A stretch of DNA of 64,000 nucleotides, from positions 132,019 to 196,018 of the forward strand of contig JAGOLX010000005.1 of the NCBI GenBank assembly GCA_017993835.1, given 5' to 3'. This document shows, one piece after another, positions 34,147 to 43,000 of this stretch (positions within the stretch are counted from its first letter, which is position 1; each line of letters opens with the position of its first letter). A program made the position numbers and the translations under genes. The DNA is from Phycisphaerae bacterium. GTDB lineage: Bacteria > Planctomycetota > Phycisphaerae > Sedimentisphaerales > Anaerobacaceae. The notes beneath the pieces are model-generated. The model searched no databases. It was not told where the DNA came from and was given only the letters and a program-made list of their open reading frames with translations.

Positions 34147-36129
34147 ATGACAATGCCTCGTCCTGTCATCCTATCGGAGTTGTTTGTCGTGATCCTGCTT
34201 GCGGGTCTGATGCCGCCGTTTCGGACAGCAGCGGGGCAGGAGCGATTCAAGCTCCGCGAGCTGTACCCACAGGAGAAGATCGAGAAGGTCCTGGTTCCGC
34301 GGGAGCAGTGGCGTCCGTGGCCCAAGGCCGGCGATCGCGCCTCCTGGGAGGGTCTGCCCGAATCGGTGCGGAAGGACCTGATCGCCAACGGCGAGCAGTA
34401 TCTCCGCTACGATTGGCCGGATTTGCCCGCGACGTTGTTCCTCGAATTCGCACGAGAGGGCAATCGCAGCCGCTACGAGCACGAGCACTTTGCCCGCCGG
34501 GGGGCGCTGACGAATCTGCTGATTGCCGAGTGCGTCGAGGGCCAGGGCCGCTTCCTCGACGACATCGCCAACGGCGTCTGGGCCATTTGCGAGGAGTCCT
34601 TCTGGGGCGTGCCCGCGCACGTCGGGGCGCAGAAGGCGGGTTCGGGTCTGCCCGATCCCGGAGAGCCGGTGGTGGACCTGTTCGCCGCGGAGACCGGGGA
34701 GAGTCTCGCCTGGACGTTCTACCTCCTGGGCGAGCAGCTCGACCGGGTCTCGCCGATGATCGGCAAACGAATCCAGCATGAGATGGACCGTCGGATCTTG
34801 ACCCCGTGCTTCGAGCGGGAGGATTTCGGATGGATGGGTTTCAAGGGCGGTCGGGTCAACAACTGGAATCCGTGGTGCAACGCGAGCTGGCTCACCTGCA
34901 CGCTGCTCGTCGAGCCCAACGAGGTCCGGCGTACCGCGTCGGTGGCGAAGATCGTTCGCAGCCTGGACCATTTCCTCGACGCCTACACCGACGACGGCGG
35001 CTGCGACGAGGGACCGGGGTACTGGAGCCGGGCGGGGGCCTCGCTGCTCGACTGCCTGGACCTGCTCCACAGCGCCACGAAGGGCGGGATCGACGTGTAC
35101 AACCAGCCTCTGGTCCAGGAGATCGGCCGCTATATCTACCGCGCCCACATCGCGGACGACTGCTTCGTGAACTTTGCGGACGCCTCCGCCAGGGCGCACC
35201 CGCCCGCGGAGCTGGTGTACCGCTATGGCAAGCGAATCGGGGACGACCGCCTGGCCGGTTTCGGCGCGTACCTCCACAGCCGGGAGGATAAAGGGTTCGC
35301 AGGCAAGGGGGGCTACACGGTCGGTCGATACCTGCCGGAGGTCTTCCATTTCGCAGAGATCGAGTCCGCACAGGCAGCAGCGCCGCTTCCGAGGGACGTC
35401 TGGTTCGACGGCATCCAGGTGATGGCGGCCCGAGACACGGCGGGGACCGCCCAAGGCTGTTTCGTCGCGGCCAAGGGCGGCCACAACGCCGAGAGCCACA
35501 ACCACAACGACGTCGGCAACTTCATCGTCTACATGGACGGGCGGCCGATCCTCATCGACATCGGAGTCGAGACCTACAGTCGCAAGACCTTCAGCTCGCA
35601 GCGGTACGAGATCTGGACGATGCAATCTGCCTGGCACAACCTGCCGACCCTCGACGGCGTGATGCAGAACCCCGGCCGACAATTCGCAGCGAAGGACGTC
35701 CGGTACGAGGCGGACGAAGACCACGCGCAGTTGCAGCTCGATATCGCAGGCGTCTACCCGGCCAAGGCGAACCTCAAGTCCTGGGTCCGCACGATCCGCC
35801 TGAACCGGGGAAAGGGCATCGCGATTACCGAGGCCTATGCCCTGGAGAAACCGGCGCAGGAGATCACGCTGAGCCTGGTGACGCCCTGCACGGTGACAGA
35901 GCAGGGAAGCGGCCGACTGAGGCTCCAGACCTTGGGTGAATCCCCTGTCGCAATGCAGATCGTGTATGACGGGGACAAGCTCGAACCGACAGTGGAGACG
36001 GTTACCGTCGAGGACGGTCGTCTCCGTTCGGTGTGGCCCGAGCAGCTCACACGCATTCTCCTGAAGGCCGAGAAGCCCGCGACGCAGGACACCTGGACCG
36101 TGCGAATCGAACGGGCGCAGGATAAGTGA
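34147..36129 (+). CDS. Exported heparinase II/III-family polysaccharide lyase
   Basis: 660-residue exported lyase-like protein. After the signal peptide, residues ~60-380 are an alpha/alpha-toroid (such as EGPGYWSRAGASLLDCLDLL). The C-terminal half is a beta-sandwich containing the heparinase II/III hallmark GGHNAESHNHNDVGNF followed by IDIGVETY. Known members cleave uronic-acid-containing chains (heparin, heparan, alginate and related) by beta-elimination; conserved histidines and tyrosines in these motifs fit that chemistry. The true substrate is unknown. GGAGG (34137-34141) lies 5 nt before ATG 34147. It follows the glycosidase by 37 bp and precedes the sulfatase maturase by 7 bp, suggesting one degradative operon for a sulfated uronan. 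Confidence 0.88.
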   Translation: MTMPRPVILSELFVVILLAGLMPPFRTAAGQERFKLRELYPQEKIEKVLVPREQWRPWPKAGDRASWEGLPESVRKDLIANGEQYLRYDWPDLPATLFLEFAREGNRSRYEHEHFARRGALTNLLIAECVEGQGRFLDDIANGVWAICEESFWGVPAHVGAQKAGSGLPDPGEPVVDLFAAETGESLAWTFYLLGEQLDRVSPMIGKRIQHEMDRRILTPCFEREDFGWMGFKGGRVNNWNPWCNASWLTCTLLVEPNEVRRTASVAKIVRSLDHFLDAYTDDGGCDEGPGYWSRAGASLLDCLDLLHSATKGGIDVYNQPLVQEIGRYIYRAHIADDCFVNFADASARAHPPAELVYRYGKRIGDDRLAGFGAYLHSREDKGFAGKGGYTVGRYLPEVFHFAEIESAQAAAPLPRDVWFDGIQVMAARDTAGTAQGCFVAAKGGHNAESHNHNDVGNFIVYMDGRPILIDIGVETYSRKTFSSQRYEIWTMQSAWHNLPTLDGVMQNPGRQFAAKDVRYEADEDHAQLQLDIAGVYPAKANLKSWVRTIRLNRGKGIAITEAYALEKPAQEITLSLVTPCTVTEQGSGRLRLQTLGESPVAMQIVYDGDKLEPTVETVTVEDGRLRSVWPEQLTRILLKAEKPATQDTWTVRIERAQDK

Positions 36130-36136
36130 CACTGAC

Positions 36137-37279
36137 ATGCAGCCATTCACGCTTCTGATCAAACCTTCCGGCTCCGACTGCAATGTCGATTGTGCGTACT
36201 GCTTCTACAAGTCCCGCGCGTCGGAGATCGGACACGGCCGGCAGCGGATGAGCGACGAGGTCCTCGAACGGCTCGTCAAGGACTACCTCGGTCTGCGGTT
36301 TCCCCTGTCGGGCTTCGCGTGGCAGGGGGGCGAGCCGACCCTGATGGGCCTGGGCTTCTTCCGGAAGGCGGTGGAACTCCAGAAGCGTTACGGCGTCGCG
36401 GGCCAGGAGGTCGGCAACTCGATCCAGACCAATGCGATCCTCCTGGACAACGCGGACTGGTGCCGGTTCCTGCACGAGAACAAGTTCCTCGTGGGCGTCA
36501 GCATTGACGGGCCGAAGGAACTGCACGATCACCACCGGCGCGACCTGGGCGGCCACGGGACATGGGATCGCGTCATGGCTGCGATCCGCCGGATGAAGGG
36601 CTCCGGCGTCGAGTACAACACGCTGACGCTCGTCAATCGCCTGACTGCGGACCACGCGGACGAGATCTTCGATTTTCTGGTTGGACTCGGCGTCCGGTAT
36701 CTGCAATTCATCCCCTGTGTCGAGGTGGACCCGCAGAGTGGCCAGGTTGCGGAGTTCTCCGTGACGCCCAAGCAGTATGGCGATTTCCTGTGCCGGGTCT
36801 TCGACCGCTGGATTGCGTTTGGGCCCGACAAGCTCAGCATCCGCGACTTCGATTCGGTCCTGTGCCACTGCATCGGCGGGCGACACACGATCTGCACCTT
36901 CGACCGGCAGTGCAGCCAGTACGTCGTCGTCGAGCACCAGGGGGATGTCTTTCCGTGCGATTTTTTCGTCGAGCCGAGGTGGCGCCTGGGCAACATCTTC
37001 GAGACGCCCATTGAGCAGCTCGCGAATTGTGTCCAGAAGAAGGCCTTTGCTCGGATGAAGGGGAACCTCGCGAACAAGTGCCTGGTCTGTCGACACCTGG
37101 CGATCTGCCGAGGCGGGTGCATGAAGGACCGCGCGCCGTTTGACCGGGACAACTACGGGCGGGAGAGCTGTTTCTGCGAGAGTTACCGTCGGTTCTTCGA
37201 CTATGCGATGCCTCGATTTCTGCAGGTGGCGGCGCAAATCCGCAGCGGCGCCCTTGTCAGGCCGGGGCAATTGACCTAA
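36137..37279 (+). CDS. Anaerobic sulfatase-maturating enzyme (radical SAM)
   Basis: 380-residue cytoplasmic radical-SAM/SPASM protein. The SAM cluster motif is C15-x3-C19-x2-C22 (CNVDCAYC), followed by the GG-E motif WQGGEPTLMG. The C-terminal SPASM region has CTFDRQCSQY, GDVFPCDFF and CLVCRHLAICRGGCMKD, supplying two further 4Fe-4S clusters. Such enzymes oxidise a Cys or Ser in sulfatases to formylglycine without oxygen. No sulfatase is encoded in this window, so its clients must lie elsewhere, perhaps just outside the operon. It follows the lyase gene by 7 bp. Related SPASM maturases of other peptides are a remote alternative; the full-length match to anSME is strong. Confidence 0.9.
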   Translation: MQPFTLLIKPSGSDCNVDCAYCFYKSRASEIGHGRQRMSDEVLERLVKDYLGLRFPLSGFAWQGGEPTLMGLGFFRKAVELQKRYGVAGQEVGNSIQTNAILLDNADWCRFLHENKFLVGVSIDGPKELHDHHRRDLGGHGTWDRVMAAIRRMKGSGVEYNTLTLVNRLTADHADEIFDFLVGLGVRYLQFIPCVEVDPQSGQVAEFSVTPKQYGDFLCRVFDRWIAFGPDKLSIRDFDSVLCHCIGGRHTICTFDRQCSQYVVVEHQGDVFPCDFFVEPRWRLGNIFETPIEQLANCVQKKAFARMKGNLANKCLVCRHLAICRGGCMKDRAPFDRDNYGRESCFCESYRRFFDYAMPRFLQVAAQIRSGALVRPGQLT

Positions 37280-37315
37280 CATGGTGTCGCCAACGAAATT
37301 GAAAGGACTATCCAT

Positions 37316-38269
37316 ATGGCACAGGTTGATCGCAGAGCGTTCATCGCGGGTTCCGTGGCGGCTCTGGCCGGCGTCGGTGCGGCCGGCTGCGCGACGCAGA
37401 AGGCGTCCGCGTCCGGGTCGAAGGCGCAGCGAGGCAATCGGATTGCCGTCGCGACGTATTCCTTCTGGCAGTTCAAAGACGACCGGAAGATGCCCATCGA
37501 GAAATGCATCGACGAGGCCGCTCGCATGGGGTTCGACGGCGTCGACATCCTGCTGCGACAGATCGACGGCGAGCCGAACGTGGACAATGCCTACTTGCAG
37601 AAGCTCAAGCGCCACGCGTTGATCAACGGCCTGGACCTGTGCAATCTGTCCACGCACCAGAGCTTCGTCTCGCCGGACGAGGCCAAACGACGGGAGAACA
37701 TCGATCTGACGATCAGGCAGATCGAAATCGCCTACCGGCTCGGCATCCCGATCATCCGTGTCAACACGGGACGCTGGGGCACCAGCGGCAGCTTCGACGA
37801 GCTCATGGCCAATCGCGGCATCGAGCCCGTCCTGCCCGGCTACACCGAGGAAGACGGTTTCAAGTGGGTAATCGACTCGCTGGAGAAGTGTCTGCCAAGG
37901 GCCGAGGAGTGCGGCGTCATTCTTGGTCTGGAGAACCACTGGGGACTCGCCCGGACCCCCGAGGGCCTGCTGCGGATCGTCAACGCGGTCAACTCACCCT
38001 GGTTGAGAGTCTTGCTCGACACCGGTAACTTCCTGGAAGACCCCTACGACAAGCTGGAAATGTGCGCGCCCCAGACCGTCTTCATGCAGGCCAAGACCTA
38101 CTACGGCGGCGGCCTGTGGTACACGCTCGACCTGGACTACGAGCGGATCGGCCGGATCATGAAGAAGCACAACTACCAAGGCTACGTCTCGCTCGAATTC
38201 GAGGGCAACGAGGACTGGCGGACGGCCATCCCGAAGGGCTTGGCTCTCCTGCGCAAAGCGTTTGGTTGA
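37316..38269 (+). CDS. Exported sugar-phosphate isomerase/epimerase-like TIM barrel
   Basis: 317-residue xylose-isomerase-like TIM barrel with an export signal. The N-terminus has a Tat-like DRRAFIAGS, a hydrophobic stretch and a lipobox-like GVGAAGC, so it is probably a Tat-exported lipoprotein. Barrel strands with metal-site residues are visible (GVDILLRQIDGE, IIRVNTGRWG, LGLENHWG, LLDTGNF, SLEFEGNEDW). Family members act as sugar isomerases, epimerases or endonuclease-IV-like hydrolases; exported copies are frequent in planctomycetes but uncharacterised. AAAGGA precedes the ATG. It follows the maturase by 36 bp. Confidence 0.85.
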   Translation: MAQVDRRAFIAGSVAALAGVGAAGCATQKASASGSKAQRGNRIAVATYSFWQFKDDRKMPIEKCIDEAARMGFDGVDILLRQIDGEPNVDNAYLQKLKRHALINGLDLCNLSTHQSFVSPDEAKRRENIDLTIRQIEIAYRLGIPIIRVNTGRWGTSGSFDELMANRGIEPVLPGYTEEDGFKWVIDSLEKCLPRAEECGVILGLENHWGLARTPEGLLRIVNAVNSPWLRVLLDTGNFLEDPYDKLEMCAPQTVFMQAKTYYGGGLWYTLDLDYERIGRIMKKHNYQGYVSLEFEGNEDWRTAIPKGLALLRKAFG

Positions 38270-38463
38270 CGGGAAGGGGACTCCTTCGACCGGAAGGGGC
38301 CTGATTGCCGCGCCAGACCATCAGACGGACAAACCGGCAGAGATCCGGTGCGTATACTCACAGACGGCTTGCCGGACGAGGTCTCGTCCGGAGAGGTTGT
38401 CCCGTTTGTGTAGATGAAGACGCCGTAGCCGGTATCGATTGTTCTTGTCGCAGGAGATGTCTG

Positions 38464-39603
38464 ATGTGCAGACCCATTCTTGTTTCAATCCTCGCTGTTG
38501 TCGCGATTTCGTCAGCAACTGCTGTTCGTGCAGTTGCCTCTGCGTCGGCTCCGGAACCGATCCAGACACTCGGAATCGGGGCTGCGGCGCCTGACTTTGC
38601 CCTGCCCGGCGTAGATGGCCGAACGCACAAGCTCTCCGAGTACAGCCGGGCCAAGGTTCTCGTCATCGTGTTCACCTGCAATCACTGCCCGACGGCCCAG
38701 GCCTACGAGGCCCGGATCGCGAAGCTGGCCGCCGACTACAGGAACCAGGGGGTCGCCCTGGTCGCGATCTCGCCGAACGACCCGTTGGCGGTCCGACTCG
38801 ACGAGCTGGGCTACACGGATGTGAGCGATTCGTTCGAGGACATGAAGATCCGGGCCAAGGATCGAGGCTTCAAGTTCCACTACCTCTACGATGGTGACAA
38901 GCAGGAAGTGTCCAAGGCATACGGTCCCGTCGCCACGCCGCACGTCTTCGTCTTCGACGCGGATCGCAAGCTTCGCTACGTCGGTCGCGTGGACGACAAC
39001 GAGCGCGACCCGAACGCGGTCAAGTCGCACGACGCCCGGAACGCCGTCGAGGCCCTGCTGGCCGGGAAGCCCGTGCCCGTCGAGACGACCAGGCCCGCCG
39101 GCTGCTCGATCAAGTGGTCGGACAAGCGGGCCTCGGTCAGGGAGGCGTTCGAGAAATGGGCCCAGGAAGACGTGGCCTGGAGCACGATCCGCCTGGAGGC
39201 GGCCAAGACGCTTCTCCAGAACGACACGAACAAGCTTCGGCTCATCAATCTGTGGTCTGTCGGGTGTCCGCCGTGCGTCCACGAATTCCCATCGCTGGTC
39301 GAAATCAATCGCATGTATCGCGGTCGCGACTTCGAGATGGTGAGCATCAACCTCGACGGCCTGGAGGGGCGAGGCAAGACGCACCAGTTCCTCACGGACA
39401 AACAGGCCTCATTCACGAACTACGTGTACGTTGGCGATGGGCGTGCTCTCATCAGCGCGGTGGACCCCAAATGGACCGGCGCCATCCCGTATACGCTCGT
39501 GATCAAGCCTGGCGGCGAGGTTCTCCACACCCGTCTAGGGATGATCGACCCGCTTGCAATGAAGAAAGTCATCGTGGGCCACCTCGGCCGCACATACAAG
39601 TAA
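38464..39603 (+). CDS. Exported double-thioredoxin-domain protein
   Basis: 379-residue exported protein with two thioredoxin folds. The first (~35-190) is AhpC/TSA-like with active-site C-N-H-C in VFTCNHCPTAQAYEARI and ATPHVFVFD. The second (~245-379) is TlpA/ResA-like with C-P-P-C in LWSVGCPPCVHEFPSLVEI. CPPC pairs usually reduce or isomerise disulfides outside the cytoplasm; the first domain could be a peroxidase or a thiol-disulfide exchanger, so the fusion may pass electrons between domains. Both redox cysteine pairs are intact. ATG 38464 follows AGGAG (38452-38456) and begins a signal peptide; upstream in-frame codons look non-coding. Confidence 0.85.
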   Translation: MCRPILVSILAVVAISSATAVRAVASASAPEPIQTLGIGAAAPDFALPGVDGRTHKLSEYSRAKVLVIVFTCNHCPTAQAYEARIAKLAADYRNQGVALVAISPNDPLAVRLDELGYTDVSDSFEDMKIRAKDRGFKFHYLYDGDKQEVSKAYGPVATPHVFVFDADRKLRYVGRVDDNERDPNAVKSHDARNAVEALLAGKPVPVETTRPAGCSIKWSDKRASVREAFEKWAQEDVAWSTIRLEAAKTLLQNDTNKLRLINLWSVGCPPCVHEFPSLVEINRMYRGRDFEMVSINLDGLEGRGKTHQFLTDKQASFTNYVYVGDGRALISAVDPKWTGAIPYTLVIKPGGEVLHTRLGMIDPLAMKKVIVGHLGRTYK

Positions 39604-40075
39604 CCGGTTGACCGCATTCCCCGGGCGAGTCGTGCAGACCCGTTTCCGCGGAGTGCGATTCGTGTTCTCAGGCAGGTTCCTCCAATCCCTGGGAATCGAC
39701 TCTGTCATTCCTGCACCAAGCAGGAATCCAGGAACCGCAGGACCCGGCGCGACCCAGAGAGTGGATTCCCGCGCCCGATCGGGTTGGGGGCAGGCTCCGC
39801 GCGGGAATGGTAAAGTCAACTCGAATGCCCCATTTCACAGCCAACCAGGAACTGCCCACAAGCGCAAACTGCACTCATTGCGCGGTCAAACCGCCTTTCC
39901 ATCTTGACATCCGGGCCCGTCGTTGGCATGGTGGGAGACAGGAGCGGTCGATTGAGGGGCTCGGACCGGATGTCCGCCGTTCCTTGTGGAGTTGTGCGAT
40001 AGGCAGGCAGATGGGCATATGGACCTCGGGGAAGAGGCTTGGTCCTCTCTTCCGCAATGGGAATTGAGGGGTGAT
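39604..40075. other. 472-bp intergenic region before the sensor kinase
   Basis: Contains the second copy of the TGTCATTCC repeat (39697-39809) and otherwise no open frame with coding character. A TTGACA at 39904-39909 followed after 17 bp by CATGGT (39927-39932) is the best, still weak, promoter candidate for the kinase gene. Confidence 0.5.
39697..39809. repeat. TGTCATTCCTGC palindromic repeat, copy 2
   Basis: The first 40 nt match 32437-32476 with one mismatch and GTGGATTCCCGC recurs at the same offset. The second half is expanded by a GC-rich insert (CGATCGGGTTGGGGGCAGG) before the closing GCGGGAATG. It lies between the thioredoxin and kinase genes. Confidence 0.8.
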
Positions 40076-43000
40076 ATGCAGGGACGTGGAACGACAGAGC
40101 GGCGACAGCCTGAGCCGCATCCTACAGCCACGCCGGAATCGAGTTTCCCCGAGCCTGTCGTCGACTTGCTGCCCTGTAGCTTCTTCATCACCGACCATGA
40201 GGGACAATTCCTCCGGTGGAACCGGGATTTCCGATGTCTGATCGAGTATTCCGATGGGGAACTCGGCTCGATGCACATCCTCGATGTCGTGGATAGCGAA
40301 TGCAGGGGGGCTCTGGCGGAGGCGATGAACCGGGCGTTCGAAGGCGACGCAATTCGAATGGATGTGGTCTGCCGAGCCCGGAGCGGGCGGGCCATTCCGC
40401 TATTCATCACGGCCCAACGTGCGACCATAGAGGCACGAACCTGTCTGATTATGGTTGGCACGGAAGAAGCCCGGCGGAGATCGGCCGTGCAGCAGTGGGC
40501 CGAGCAGAATGTGATGGATGAGCGAAACCTGCTGCGCACGTTGATCGACAATCTGCCGGACGCCATCTACGTCAAAGACCGTCAGAGCCGTTTTCTCCTG
40601 TGCAACAAGGAAGTGCTCCGGCGCAAGGGAGTGGCCTCTTTGGAGGAGATTGTGGGGCGGACGGATTTCGACTTCTATCCCCCGGATCTGGCGAAGAGCG
40701 TTTATGCCGATGAGCAGGAACTGATGCAGAGCGGTCGCCCCTTGATCAACAAGGAGCGCTGTGTGTTCGACAAGGGCACGGGCCAGCCCACGTGGAACCT
40801 GACGACGAAGGTGCCCCTCCGCAACGCAGCCAACGAGATCGTCGGGCTGGTGGGCATCGGGCGGGACATCACGGATCGCCGGCGGGCGGAAGATGCCTAT
40901 CACGCGATTGTTGATCACTCGCTCCAGGGCCTCATCGTCATCCAGGACGGCAGAATCGTCTTTGCCAACCGCGCGACGGAGGAGATCAGCGGCTACAGCA
41001 CTGAGGAGATAGAGACCTCGACCCCGGAATTGCTGCGGGATTTCATTCACCCACTGGATCGCGACAAGGTGTGGCGGTCCCACGAGGCGCGTCTACGTGG
41101 CGAGCGGCTGCCGGAACAATACGAGTTCCGCGTGATTCGTAAGGACGGCTCCATTCGGTGGCTGCAAATCCACACCAGTCGCGTGGAATATCGCGGGCGC
41201 CCGGCGGTCCAGGGTGCCTTCATCGACACGACGGAGCGTCGTCATGCCGAGGAGGCCCTGCGTCGGAGCGAGGCCCGCAACCAGGCCTTGTTGAACGCCA
41301 ATCCCGATCTCATGTTCCGGCTCAGCCGGGGCGGCATGTTCCTCGACTGCAAGCCTCCGAAAGACGACGCCTTGTCCGTATCCCCCGCGCAGTTCATCGG
41401 CAAGCACCTGGAGGATGTGTATCCGGCGGGGCTGACGCGAGCCCTGATGCACTGCATCGAGATGGCCGTCCAGACGGGTCGCGTGCAGACGCTGGAGTAC
41501 GCGCTGCCCGACGCAGACAGCGGAGCCGCGATGTTCGAGTGTCGGGTGGTCGCCTGCGCTGAACAGGAAGTCGTGGCGATTGTCCGGGACATCTCGGACC
41601 GCATACGGGCGGAGCATCTGGCGGAACTCCAGCGCGATCTGGCGATCCGGCTCAGCAGCCTGTCGGACCTGAAGGAGGGGCTCCAGCACTGTCTGGAGGC
41701 GGCGGTCAAGGCCTCGCAAATGGACTGTGGGGGGCTCTACACTGTGGACCCGCAGGGCGCCTGCTTCCGACTCGCCGCCCATGTCGGGCTGTCCGAGGAA
41801 TTCACGGAACGGGCAGCCTCCCATTCGATGGAATTCCAGGAGACCCACCGCACTCTGAATCGGGGGCCTGTCTACGGGACCTATGGCGCGCTGGGTTTGC
41901 TGGGGGGACCGGCCCTGCAGGCGGAGAGGTTGCGGGCGGCGGCGATCATCCCGATCCGGCACAACGACCGGGTCATCGCCTGTCTGAACGTGGCCTCGCA
42001 CACCACCGATGAGGTGCCGCCTTGGTCTCGTGTCATCCTGGAGACGATTGCCGCGCAGATCGGCAGCGCGCTCAGTCGCCTGAACATCCAGGAGTTGCTG
42101 CAACGGTCGGAACAGGAGAAGGCCGTCATTCTGAACACGCTGCCCCAGATTGTGATCTACCACGACCTTGCCCATCGGATGATCTGGGCCAATCGGACCG
42201 CGGTGGACGCGATAGGGAAGAGCGTCGAGGAGATCGTCGGGCGCCCGTGTTACGAAGTGTGGAGCGGTCGGACGGAGCCGTGTGCGGGTTGCCCCGCGGA
42301 CCTGGCGCTGCGAACGGGATGTTCTCAGGAGGCGGAGATCATCGGCTACGACGAGGGGAGCTGGCTCATGCGGGGCGAGCCGGTTCGCGACGAACACGGC
42401 CAACTGCTGGGGGTGGTCGAGCACGCCCTCAATATCACCAACCGCAAACGACACGAAGAGGAACTGCGCCGGCGACTGCAATTCGAAGGATTGGTCACGA
42501 GCATCTCTACGTATTTTGCCAGTCTGCAAGCGGACGAACTGGACGAGGGGATTCAGCGAGCCCTGGCTGATGTTGGACATTTCGTCGATGCAGATCACTG
42601 CAGCGTCTTGTTGCTCCAGGATGGCGGCACGCGAATGCACCAAGCCTATGAGTGGTTCTCCGAAGGGATTGATCCCAAACCAAGGTGGGTCCGGGATGTG
42701 GAGACCAGTCAACTCCCTTGGGGGATCGAGCAACTCCGGCAATCGCGTGTCTTGAACATCCCGTCCGTGCGAGAACTCCAAGGCCAGGCGGCGGATGCCA
42801 AGGGACTCCTGGAAACGATGGGAGTGAAGTCCCTGCTGTGCGCACCGATCGTGATTGGCGGGAAGTTCTTCGGTTTTTTCGATATCGCGGTCGTGCGGCG
42901 GGAGCGGACATGGCCGGACGATGCCGTGCAGTTGCTCAAGATCACCGCTGAGATTCTGGCGAACGCCCTGGAGCGAAAACGATCCGCCGAGCTGATGCAC

